A stretch of 64,000 nt of DNA from positions 620,001 through 684,000 of the forward strand of contig JALBUN010000018.1 of the NCBI GenBank assembly GCA_025174535.1, read 5' to 3'. The notes under the pieces are model-generated. The model saw nothing but the letters and a program-made list of their open reading frames with translations. It was not told the DNA's origin and searched no databases. The position numbers and the translations under genes are program-made. Below are positions 33,211 to 42,757 of this stretch, piece by piece. This stretch comes from Cantharellus purpuraceus (taxonomy: Eukaryota > Basidiomycota > Agaricomycetes > Cantharellales > Hydnaceae). Position 1 is the stretch's first letter; every line of letters begins with the position of its first letter.

Positions 33211-33976
33211 TGTTATTTGAATAGTGTAAATAATTGCTTTGCTGGAGTGTAGTGACGAGCAGAAGTCGAATAGAAAGTGGAGCAGTGGTGGAAACTGGAT
33301 GTATGCGTAGTCGAATTGAAGATATACTTAAGTAGTATCTTCCTACGAAGTTTGATGGGATTTGGTGTGATCTTCGTCTAGATATTGACAATTTGAGCAG
33401 GGATCAGGAGCAGATGACTCGAACGAGAGTAAATGCTTAATAGAAAAATAGCCAGTTATTGTATGGCTTCGTAATTCGAGATTCGAGTTGGATATGCAAT
33501 ATTCTAATAGAATATGCAAAAGCTAATAGAAATACGCGTTTGTTCTGGAGATATTCCAGATACGAATAGATTCAGACACACAGACAGAGACAGGTGAGAG
33601 GAAATTCTCTAGTCTATTCAAGTGCATTACAGATGTGATTTATATATGATAATAAGTCCTATGAATGAGTGAAGTCATTCGTAAATGTCCTGAGTCAATG
33701 ATGGGATGGATGATGAGATGATGATGGGGGAAGTGTCCATGATGATGAAATGATGAAAATAAAAGCGAAAATAATGTCCAGGAAGTTCTGGAACTCACAG
33801 GGGCTTCTCCTGTTCCCTATTCCATTCCTGTAACCGTCCTCCTTTACCCCCTTTGTCCCTCAAAACTTCCTGAGCCTCCTATATGCTCCTGTTCCCCCCC
33901 TGTCCCCTGTAATCCCCCTCTCCTCTCCCTTCTCCCCAGAAGTCCGGCAGCTAGATGTCCGGCAGCTGGAACAACA
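33211..33976 (-). mobile_element. Copia W 5' LTR of the minus-strand gag
   Basis: 766 bp; + strand TGTTATTTGAATAG to CTGGAACAACA. Adjacent to primer-binding site and gag on its left, so it is a true 5' LTR. Its right end interrupts the reverse transcriptase of gypsy B2 after the motif VYSHTIQEHNH. Confidence 0.85.
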
Positions 33977-34510
33977 GTGATTGTGCTCTTGTATAGTATG
34001 AGAGTATACAAATATGTCATCCAGATATACATGGATGAATCTTCCAATATATTCTTGAAAGATGGCGGTCATGAGCCACTGAAATATCAAGGGGGCATTG
34101 CAGCCCCCTTGCTGCATGACTTGACTGACGAATGTCCCCAAGATGGTTGCAAATGCCATCTTGGGTATATCCATCAGTCTGACATGTATCTGTTCATATG
34201 CCTCAAACATATTGAGTTTAGATTGATATGTACAGCAGGCAACATTGTGTCTAATGTTGTCCTGATTGGGGAAGGGCATTATGTCCTTCACCATTTATCA
34301 TTCTGTTCATGCAAGTCAAACATGGTGTAGAGCTTCCTATTTTTCTTGGGAATGCATAGCATTGGTACAGCCTGGCAGGCTGTACCCAATACCCACCATT
34401 TAGCAGTGGTGTATTGCAGAACTTTCAGAGAAAGTTCTGCTTGGTAGTGCTCTGGACACTTAGGCAAGCGATAATGTATTCACTTGTCAGTATCCATGAG
34501 ATTAATCTTG
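33977..34510 (-). pseudogene. Gypsy B2 reverse transcriptase, broken
   Basis: Minus-strand RT from LPKCPEHYQAE through YTTAKWWVLGT-like sequence, IPKKNRKLYTMFDLHEQNDK, MVKDIMPFPNQDNIRH, SKLNMFEAYEQIHVRL, AFATILGTFVSQVMQQ and the active site HVYLDDIFVYSHTIQEH. Here the YLDD block is intact. Frame changes occur near 34320 and 34480. The frame is cut at 33977 by the W LTR, and the continuation of this copy was not found in the window. Confidence 0.8.
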
Positions 34511-34970
34511 TGGTTGTTATGACTATATTCATTAACACCCAGATCCCCATGCACATGAAATCCATACTCCATTTGAAAACCATCACATCTCCATTTATCT
34601 GTCTGATTGTCACTGCCAAATCTCGCCCATCCATCTCCAGTTCCAATTGATGCATCAGCATCACCATAGGAACCTGGACATTTGTCCCCGTCAGACTTGG
34701 ACATACTCATGTAAGGCTGTCAGCCTCGGAGACCCATCACCGGAGTAATTATTATTAGATTTCAAATATGTATTTAAGTTGCCCAACTGGGGACTTCATT
34801 CCCCAGTTTGAATATTGAATCACGCCTAGTTCCTAAGTCTGATCCTAACTATCTAAGTTGTACTCCATCTCTGAAATCTTGGACACCGGTATTAGTGAGG
34901 GTGCAGCACATAAGCTGAAGCCAAGTCCGTTCTGACCTCTACAACACACCCCAATTCCTGCTCCAACTCC
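34511..34970. other. Insert of unknown origin between B2 linker and RT
   Basis: The B2 protein reads [16 protein letters not shown] on one side (35128) and LMDTDK, RLPKCPEHYQ on the other (about 34500). In related elements these are only a few residues apart, so about 600 bp including the minisatellite are extra. The insert is open over parts on the minus strand but resembles nothing I know. It carries the inverted repeat 34785-34808. Confidence 0.45.
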
Positions 34971-35117
34971 GACCCAATCTCCAACCCAATCTCCAACCCA
35001 ATCTCCAACCCAATCTCCAACCCAATCTCCAACCCAATCTCCAACCCAATCTCCAACCCAATCTCCAACCCAATCTCCAACCCAATCTCCAACCCAATCT
35101 CCAACCCAATCTCCAAC
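34971..35117. repeat. 12-bp minisatellite, about 12 units
   Basis: CCAACCCAATCT is repeated almost without change, with variants only at the edges. Because the unit is a multiple of three and holds no stop in any minus-strand phase, it creates three overlapping open frames with four-residue repeats. These are artefacts of the repeat. Confidence 0.95.
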
Positions 35118-35128
35118 CCCCAATTGGA

Positions 35129-35800
35129 CCGAGTGCATAACAGTGGTTAACTTCTCTAAATGGGGGAAGTTCTAAGGGTATGCTGCCGAATAGGTCAGCA
35201 TACTTTTCTTTCCATTGATCCCTCAACTGAGGGATCTGACCAGCCATGTAAGTGGTTGATCCTTCACGAGACAAAGCTATTTGCCTCATGCTCTTATTTG
35301 GATCCTCCATTGGGGGGTCCTTTACTGAGTCTATTCCTTCTTTTAGAAAGGATTGCATTGTGGGTAGCTTGTGTTTAGAGTTACCCCCTTGGCATCATTT
35401 ATTCACACCCCATCACAGGGTATAAACTCAATACAAAGAAGGAGTATTGGTACAAAGAGCATCAGTATTATGCTCTCCATTGGTGGGAACTTCTTCAGTT
35501 CCCATCATGATTTGGCCTGGGCCATTGAAGTCCAGGCATATTCCTAGCTTTTGTAGGAATGGGGTACCAAGTATTACATCATAATACTCAACGTTGGTGA
35601 CATCAAAATATTCTTCAATGTCCCGACTATCAAACTTTATGGTAGTGTGAGTACCATAATTTATGGTACTCCTGCTCCCAATGCATGCTAATTGCAGTGC
35701 AATGGGTTGCTCTAGTGTGAAGGTTTTCATACCTGTTGTGCATGTGAATTCAGGGGATATCATTATCCCCCCACTCCCACTGTCTAATAGACAGTGGGCT
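35129..35800 (-). pseudogene. Gypsy B2 protease and protease-RT linker
   Basis: On the minus strand, GTLAHCLLDSGSGGIMISPE (near 35800-35750) is the retropepsin active site. IEEYFDVTNVEYYDVILGTP and FLQKLGICLDF follow. A stop at 35428 and a frame change precede the linker SMRQIALSREGSTTYMAGQI, WKEKYADLFGSI and [12 protein letters not shown]. Linker and protease order fit other gypsy B copies. Three perfect inverted repeats overlap it: 35217-35236, 35650-35670 and 35776-35798. Confidence 0.78.
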
Positions 35801-35970
35801 AGTGTTCCACTAATGTCCCAATACCCAGAGATTGTTTTGTTGTCTGTGTGGTCTATCTGGTTGCACTGTCAACTTCTGTCAGCTCCTATGATTATACATA
35901 GGTTCAGCTGATCTGTCAACACTGACAGCAGCTATATGCAGCTGTCATGATTCCCTGCTTCTAGGGAATC

Positions 35971-37094
35971 TTGTTGCCTACAGAAATGCACTGCATAGGT
36001 GTGTTTTGGTGGAATTCAATCATTGGGTCGAATTCATATTACATTAGAGCAATACATTGGCATAGCCTCCTTTTTGGGGGTGTCATCTTGGTCGTCCCAT
36101 TCATATGGGGCAACCTCTTCATTCCATTCATCAGCCATTTCTATAGCTGGTATTTTTTTGTCTAGATGGTCCTTGGGATCATCCATTGCTTCTTCATGTT
36201 CTCCCTCTATCAGGGAGAATCCATCTACATTGTCCTCCACCATGTGTGAGAACATGTCCTTTTGGACTGCAGCTGACCTTACATTGCCCTTTAGTTTGGG
36301 GCAGCTGGGTTGCATGTGACCTGTCTGGCCACATTTGTAGCACACAACACACTTGCTTGTCATGAGTGTGTTGGGAGCCATATACATGCATCCATGGGGT
36401 GTGGGTCGACTCCCTGTATCCATCATACCAGTAGTTCTATTGACTACTGGTCTATGGGTTGAGGAGGACATGTTAGTTGTGTTCTCCAGGCATTACATAC
36501 CATGGTGGTATCATATCACTTCCTCTATCATTCAGGCAGTTTTATATAACCGCTCAATACTGCTAAACTTGGCATTGAAGCCCTTCTTGAGGACTTCTTG
36601 TCTCAGAGGTTTGCACATTGCAGTTACAAACCTCTTCCTGTATATGTACACATCTGGCAGCATTATCATGCGACCCGCATACATATCTAGGTCATTCATT
36701 AATTTGTGAACGGTCCTTAGACCCTGTATTACAGAGTCAAATTTATTTGACACATGGTGATGCATCAGGGTGTGTAGGAATCTATGTTGCAATCCTTGGA
36801 TTGCAGTTTCCAGGGTCCAGTCTTGGACTGCCCTATCGTAGTGTTCTACATTCCTGTAAAACCATTCCTGGGCCTCACCTTTAAGGTGAGTGCCTAAGTA
36901 CAATAGTTGAAACTTTGTACTTGATGGCCCTAGGAGATTATTCATCTTCAGCCATTGTAGCATACCTGCTACAAAGATCTCGAACTCTTTGAGATCTGCA
37001 CCTCCTGTGCATTGCTCAGGAGGTGATACCTTAATGCCTGCCTTGGCAAGTACAGACTTCTCTGGGTCTGTGTCTCTATTATCAACTATGGCTA
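35971..37094 (-). pseudogene. Gypsy B2 gag, central part and CCHC knuckle
   Basis: From VAIVDNRDTDPEKSVLAKAG at 37094, through LKEFEIFVAGMLQWLK, GEAQEWFYRNVEHYDRAVQD and RKRFVTAMCKPLRQEVLKKG, to a stop at 36532. The next frame, 36034-36471, has VVCYKCGQTGHMQPSCPKLK, a CCHC zinc knuckle, and an acidic tail. This is a retrotransposon gag core. It is cut from its N-terminal part by the Z solo LTR at 37100-37925. Confidence 0.82.
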
Positions 37095-37099
37095 CTTAC

Positions 37100-37925
37100 T
37101 GTCAAGAATTTATTCAAGGAATATTACAATCTATTGGAGCAAGAAGGGGGAGTTTTATGATAAGAAAAAGTTGTGAAAAGTTTGGGAATTTTTTTTTGAT
37201 TAAGGGATGAGGAGAAGGTGTTTTTCGATTTTATTTTGTGAGCCATCCTTTCATTCTACGGGGGTGGCCACTACTCAAAAAGGGAGGTATTATGATGATT
37301 TTCATTCGTCATAAACCTCAAGTCAAATGGGTAAAAACTCCTTTCTCTGTAAAAAGTTTTTCCCCATGACATCACATATTATCAGTATCCACATCATTTC
37401 TTTTATCATATGTTTCAATCTTACTAAAAGGCTTTTTTATCATGTGATTGTCAAATTGTATATTAACTACAACTGTGTACGAGTATCAATAAGGAGATTC
37501 ACTACTCTTAATCCCTTCCAAGCTGCAAACAAACAGCTTGTGTCAACTTTCTGTCGTTCCTGGAATAACTCCTAAACGACCTATTCGATTGGAAATCTTT
37601 TGCATATCCTATTAGGATATTGCATCAACTATTTCTATCTCAAATCACGAACGATTTGGATTATTACATCCATTTCTATTAAGCAAACACTTTTTCGAAG
37701 TGTTGCTATTCCCATTTCTGCTCAAATATTTTGCAGAAGTCCCAGTTCTTAACCAAATATTCTGATATTTGGTAACATTACTCTACTAAACAACACCTTT
37801 CCATCGACCCTGCATATATCTGCATCCTTGCAGTAATTGCTCCCCTATTCAAAATCTACTTCGCCACCATCCCTCACCATCATTTTACACTCACCCACAA
37901 CACCCCTCCATATCTTTTCTTAACA
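37100..37925 (-). mobile_element. Solo LTR of family Z, target duplication CTTAC
   Basis: 826 bp; + strand TGTCAAGAATTTATTC to TTTTCTTAACA. CTTAC flanks it on both sides (37095-37099 and 37926-37930). Homologous to 7824-8638 in opposite orientation. Inserted into gypsy B2 gag. Confidence 0.9.
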
Positions 37926-38472
37926 CTTACACCATGTGAGTAATGCTGTCGATAGGATCAATTGTGTCCAATTGATCCAGTATGCCTTGACCTTCTAGGG
38001 TCAATGGCACTGATTGTTCCCTGTTATAAGGAATGTCTTCTTGAGGTACCCATTGGGTATCTCATTGCTCATGGTGGGTGTCTCCTGAAAGGCCCACTGC
38101 TTGTACATGCTGATAACTGTTCAGTGCATGTTGTGACTGTCAGTTTAAATTGACAGCCACATTGAGCTCTTGCTGGGGCTGCTGCTCTCTAAACAGCTGG
38201 CCAAGCTCCTGCTCTGCATGTTTAGCCTTCCATTTAAGGGCTAATCTATGTTCACAAGAAGCCTCAACTTCTCATTGTTTCCATAGCTTGATCTCTTGAT
38301 CAAGCTCCTTTTCCATGGATTGAGGAGTTTCCTCTTCAATCTGGATCAGTAATCCTTGCCTCACCAGGATTACTGGGTCTCTAATTCCCTCCATTGGGGG
38401 AATTTCATTTCCTCTGTCTAACCGATCATTCAGTTGGACCCTCTCACCCCAGGGAGGTCCAGACTCTCTGGA
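37926..38472 (-). pseudogene. Gypsy B2 gag N-terminal coiled-coil part
   Basis: Minus-strand frame reads RDPVILVRQGLLIQIEEETP, then MEKELDQEIKLWKQ, CEHRLALKWKAKHAEQELGQ and LFREQQ: charged and helical, followed by a stop-rich stretch to 37926. Position between the gag start and gag core of B2 supports the assignment. Confidence 0.55.
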
Positions 38473-38613
38473 TCCAGTTACTATACATCAAGGACAACTT
38501 CTGAGTCATGCTAGGAATCCTTCCAATTGGCTGGATCGGACTTCTAATTTGAATCAGAGTCAATTAGAGACTAGACTCTCTCATGCCAGACTCATCAAAG
38601 CTCTTGCTTCAGA
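38473..38613 (+). mobile_element. 140-bp fragment of gypsy A pol inside B2 gag
   Basis: The + strand encodes PVTIHQGQLLGHARNPSNWL, then DRTSNLNQTQLETCLSHARL and IKALA, nearly identical to the protease-RT spacer of gypsy A (minus strand, about 12834-12975). Flanks on both sides belong to gypsy B2 on the other strand. It is a captured scrap, probably filler DNA from break repair. Confidence 0.85.
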
Positions 38614-38835
38614 TTCTTGTTGAGAATCTGATCTTCAGCAATGCAATTTGTGTTGCTCAGAGTTCTCTTGGAGCAATTTTAACATTGTTCCTAGCTCTGC
38701 TATTTGTTGCCCCATAGTAGTGGCAGCATGTCCTGCTTCAGCAGCCATCTTAGCTGCCTGAGCACTAGCTTCACTAATGCTCTTCATCTCATGTTGATTA
38801 TGCATGAGTTGTTCAGTCAATCTCACGATTGACCT
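38614..38835 (-). pseudogene. Gypsy B2 gag segment with coiled coil
   Basis: Minus-strand frame VRLTEQLMHNQHEMKSISEA then SAQAAKMAAEAGHAATTMGQ and IAELGTMLKLLQEN, Ala-rich and helical. It joins in frame with 39580-39962 when the W solo LTR and one GACCT are removed. Confidence 0.65.
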
Positions 38836-39579
38836 TGTTGAAAAAGAATTTCGCCTTGCTGGGAGTGTGTGGAGAGTAGATTTCGAATAGAGACAGAGGG
38901 AGTGATGGGAGCTGGATGTATGCGTAGTCGAATTGAAGATATACTTGAGTAGTATCTTCCTACGAAGGTTGATGGGATTTGGTGTGATCTTCGTCTAGAT
39001 ATCGACAATTTAAGCAGGGATCAGGAGCAGATGACTCGAACGAGAGTAAATGCTTAATAGAAAATCAACCAGTGGAGCTTAGGCTTCGCAAACTGGGATT
39101 CGAATATATGTTGCAATACTCTGGAAGAGTATGCAAAATATTGTAGAAATACGCGTTCGTTCTGGAGTTATTCCAGAAACGAATAGTTCAGACACAGTCA
39201 ACAAAAACAAGTGAGAGTAAAATTCTCTAGTCCATTGCATATCTATCTAGGCGTGTTTTATACAAGATATGCATGCTAATAACTCGTGATAAAAGTTCTG
39301 TGTCTTTTGAAACATGTGAAAGAAACCTGTGATAAAAATGAAATGGGGGGTGGAGCCAATAGGGAAAAAATGACGAAATAAAATATAAAAGAAATATAGG
39401 AGAATGTTCTGATGTCTGTGGAGCTTACAGGGGCTTCTCCTCTTCCCTCCTAACCATTTCCCTTCGCTTTCCTACCTCCCCCTCAACCTCCTGAGCCTCC
39501 TATGTGCTCCTATTCCTCCTATCCCCTCTGTTCCCCCTCTGTTCCCCTCTCCCCTAGAAGTCCGGTCTTCCAAATAACA
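38836..39579 (-). mobile_element. Solo LTR of copia W, target duplication GACCT
   Basis: 744 bp; + strand TGTTGAAAAAGAATTTCGCC to TTCCAAATAACA. GACCT at 38831-38835 and 39580-39584. Inserted into gypsy B2 gag, whose frame is restored by its removal. Confidence 0.92.
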
Positions 39580-39962
39580 GACCTGTGGGTTTCATGCCAC
39601 TCCATGCTGCATGATTCCCTAATAGAAGTATTGCTACTTCTACTTGTGCTCATATATTGAGCACATCCCTTTCCTTTGGGAATGTTGGAGACAGTGGATG
39701 ACTGTCTCCTCCTTTCTTCTCTAATCAAAGAACCACTTGATGAAGGGTTCTTGTTTGACAGACAATCTATTGTGTGATTGTCTGTGCAGTTTTGTGATTG
39801 TGGCAACTCTCTTCTAGAGTCTTCCTTATGAGAAGTCCCTGTGACTTCTCTAGGGTCTAGCTCCCCTTCCTGGGAGCTTCTGCTGCTGGCTATGTGCTGC
39901 CATTCATCATTTATGATGTCCTGTGCACTGCCAGCACAACTCACTCTACTGTGAGTCATCAT
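39580..39962 (-). pseudogene. Gypsy B2 gag N-terminal ORF
   Basis: Minus-strand frame from MMTHSRVSCAGSAQDIIND at 39962 to EWHETHRS at 39580, then continuing across the solo LTR into 38835. Polar and Ser-rich, no domain recognised. It is taken as the N-terminus because a start codon, a stop-rich leader and an LTR-like border follow upstream. The DNA is the most hairpin-dense stretch in the window. Confidence 0.5.
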
Positions 39963-40152
39963 TATGATGACTCCTTTCTTTCTTCTATCTTTGTAGGCTA
40001 ACTAAGTTAGTCTACTAGTTGCTCACTTATATGAGTGACTGGGGGGTTGGTATATGCCTGTACACCAGCAACAGCTGGTTTTCTAGTATTGACTAGAAAA
40101 CTTCAATAATGAGGAAGAATCAATTGATTCTTCCTTTGGAAGTTCAAAAAAG
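39963..40152. other. Leader of gypsy B2, non-coding
   Basis: No frame. Holds perfect inverted repeats at 40079-40100 (9-bp arms) and 40113-40134 (11-bp arms, no loop). The 5' LTR of B2 was not found; X LTR sequence starts at 40153. Confidence 0.4.
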
Positions 40153-40378
40153 TGTTAAAGGGTGTCTTAGTTCACACTGTTGCACAGAACTCAACCAAGT
40201 GTATTGGTTGGGCGATGTGTTGTACAGTGTAGTAGTTACTAAGTTCTATCTACTATAAGTGGACCCACACATGTACTGGGTCCACTGGCTTACATAATAA
40301 CTGTACATATGCACCCATAGGGTGCATATATTAATTATACTTATATGTTATAGTAACTAAGTACCTTGGGTACTTACA
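40153..40378 (-). mobile_element. Element X LTR, third copy
   Basis: 226 bp from TGTTAAAGGGTGTC to GGTACTTACA on +, close to 18826-19090 but with a deletion of the CAGCATTCC hairpin. No polypurine tract or X coding sequence adjoins it. No target duplication found. Confidence 0.75.
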
Positions 40379-40426
40379 AGAAGGTACTTGCCAAGAAGCT
40401 GGCAACCCTGAGTCCATATACTGGTG

Positions 40427-40593
40427 CTATGTCAGGGAGATGGTAGGTAGTCTTCTGTCTCTTTTGATCTCAATTCCAAGTATGTACAAAGCTGGCCCTA
40501 GGTTGCACATTTTGAAAGCTGCCAACAACTTTATCTTCATTTCTTTCATGAAACAATGTGTTGATGTTGCCAACAATAGGTCATCAACACATG
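40427..40593 (-). pseudogene. Copia V reverse transcriptase fragment, inverted
   Basis: Minus-strand CVDDLLLATSTHCF is the copia RT active site, followed by FKMCNLGPALYILGIEIKRD and RRLPTISLT. The next domain of the same protein lies on the + strand at 41026, so this piece is inverted relative to it. Confidence 0.75.
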
Positions 40594-40625
40594 AGGAAGC
40601 ATGTGCTTCCTTGTTACATCCTGTA

Positions 40626-40740
40626 ACACCAAGTCCGATCTCCAGATCTCCATCTCCTTTACCTCCATTATCCATCAACTCCACCTCTGTCAACTCCACC
40701 TCCATCAACTCCACCTCTGTCAACCCCAAACTCCATTATT
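40626..40740. repeat. Degenerate CTCCAYC minisatellite
   Basis: CAACTCCACCTCTGT and CAACTCCACCTCCAT alternate several times, preceded by a related GATCTCC run. It resembles the composition of the 12-bp repeat at 34971 but not its unit. It separates the inverted copia V fragment from the forward one. Confidence 0.7.
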
Positions 40741-41025
40741 GTTCTCCTAATAAGTAGTTTCTTCTCATGGGTTACAACAAACCTCCTTCTTTTATATTGT
40801 TTAGTTTAGTTCAGACTGGGGTCCAAACTCCAAACTCCTTTCCATGTTGTACTCCATATCCATCTTATTGTCTTATCATTTTAGTTTCAGCATTCAATTC
40901 TCCATATACTTATACAGGCCACTCTCTGTCTATTACAGTAGTTCGTATATCAACTAAGATTTGCCCCATCCACTTCTTAGTTGTGACACAGAAGAGGACT
41001 CCATAAGGATGGAGATGGAGATTGG

Positions 41026-41114
41026 GGGGAGAACAGTCTTGTATGCAAGCATGGTGGGCTCACTCATGTATGTGATGCAAGGAACTCACCCTGATATCAC
41101 ATTCCTCATAGGAG
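41026..41114 (+). pseudogene. Copia V RT-RNase H connection, 5' piece
   Basis: LYASMVGSLMYVMQGTHPDI and TFLIG match the copia block that follows the RT palm. The frame is cut by the W LTR after CATAGGAG and resumes as GVLGHYSASSKACHW at 41885. Confidence 0.78.
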
Positions 41115-41883
41115 TGTTATTGGGGAGTGAGTCCACTAACTCACTTCAGACTTACTCCATGAGGGATTGAGTCAGAATTATGGGAGGAGAGGGGTAGAGG
41201 GGATAGGGGGACAGGAGCACAAAGAAGGCTTAGGGGGGTCAGAGGGGAGAAGGGGACAAGTGGAGATGATTATAAGGACAGTATAGGGAATAAGAGAAGC
41301 CCCTGTGAGTTCTAGAGCTGCCTGGACATTTTCTTACATTTTACTTCATCATTTTCACATCATGGACAATCCCCCACATCATTCCTCCATCACACATTCT
41401 ATCATTGGTCTAGAACATTTACAAAGGACTTTTATATTCATGAGGCCCCTTATCATGTATAAATTATGCTTGTATTGCCCTTGGACAATTTAGAGTGATT
41501 ATCTCTCACTCATTCTATCTGTCTCTCTGAAACTATTCATATCTGGAATAACTCCAGAACGAACATGTCTTTCTACAAGCTTTTGCATATCCTCCTATAA
41601 TATTGCATAATCTATCTGAATCCTGAATTATGAAGCCATACGACCACTGGCTGATTTTATATTGAGCATACACTCAAATACAAGTTATCTGCTCCTGCTG
41701 CCTACTCAAATTATCAATATCTAGATGGGGACTCCACAGAACCCTTTCAAAACTCGTACAAAGATACTCCTGGAGCATATCTTCAATTTGACTATGCATA
41801 CATCAAGTTCCCTTTACTCCCTTGATCCCTATTTGAATTCTACTCCCCCCAGCAAGGCAAACTTCCATTATTTTTTCATAACA
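41115..41883 (+). mobile_element. Solo LTR of copia W, target duplication AGGAG
   Basis: 769 bp, plus orientation, TGTTATTGGGGAG to TTTTCATAACA. AGGAG at 41110-41114 and 41884-41888. Its removal joins the copia V frame through TFLIGVLGHYS. This is the longest W LTR here; the U3 start differs from the shorter copies. Confidence 0.9.
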
Positions 41884-42511
41884 AGGAGTACTTGGACATT
41901 ACAGTGCAAGCTCCAAGGCATGCCATTGGGAACTGGTGAAGCACAGTCTGAGATACCTTAAAGGCACGCGCGACATGGAACTCAGATTCGATGGGTCCAA
42001 CATATCTATCAACATGAATTTCCATGGGTACACTGACACGGACTGGTCCGGCGACCCAGACACTTCACGATCCACTTCTGGCTACGTATTCATCAGCAAT
42101 AGAGGGGCAATTGGGTGGGCGAGCAAACATCAATCAATGGTAGCCCTTTCCACCACCGAATCCGAGTATATAGGCCTCAGCAACGCCGGCCAACATATTG
42201 CCTGGCTACGCACCTTCTTTGCAGAATTGGAACATGCTCAGAAAGGGGCGATGGTCTTGTCGTGCGATAATCAAGCTGCGATAGTGTTAAGTAAGGATGC
42301 ACAATACCGCGCCCGAACAAAGCACATACCACGAAAATACCACTACTTCCGTGATGACCTAGTGGGCACGGGAGAGGTCGTTATGAAATATATACCAACC
42401 GAGGACATGGTTACGGACGTGTTCACCAAAGCACTGGGGCGGGAAAAACACTGGAAATTCGTGCACGCGATGGGGCTCCGGTTCCGCTCGAGTGGGAGTG
42501 ACAGAAACTGA
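41884..42511 (+). pseudogene. Copia V RNase H, C-terminal end
   Basis: VKHSLRYLKGTRDMELRFDG, then GYTDTDWSGDPDTSRSTSGY, ALSTTESEYIGLSNAG, LSCDNQAAIVLSKD, RTKHIPRKYHYFRD and VTDVFTKALGREKH: a complete copia RNase H with its acidic residues, ending at TGA 42509-42511. No stop inside, but the rest of the element is missing or inverted, so it cannot be active. CpG content is higher than in the gypsy B DNA to its left. Confidence 0.88.
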
Positions 42512-42757
42512 AGTCGACGACGCCTTCCGTAGAGGATACGAACGCAACCGCCGCCTAGCTGTACTATCAAGTCGGTCTTCCCGCCGGCGGGCTGTGGCGT
42601 TACATAATAGCATTAGTAATCGGAGAGAAGTTTTTTTGTAGAGAGGTTTAAGACTCAACCACTAGTTGCTTTCGTACTCACACCGTGTACTTGCCTCACA
42701 ATTCACTTGTGAACCGCATCTAACCAAGCGAGTTGCTACCTGAACCCTGTTACCATC
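42512..42757 (+). mobile_element. Copia V 3' LTR or its remnant
   Basis: Non-coding 246 bp between the copia V stop codon and the first base of OPT similarity. It has TATA-free, CT-rich sequence and ends CTACCCA. Position suggests the 3' LTR; no second copy is present to confirm it. Confidence 0.45.

Noticed and set aside
34971..35117. CRISPR-like array
   Set aside because: Units are contiguous without spacers and only 12 bp long.
34845..35358. Three overlapping open frames with tetrapeptide repeats
   Set aside because: They exist only because the 12-bp minisatellite lacks stops in every phase.
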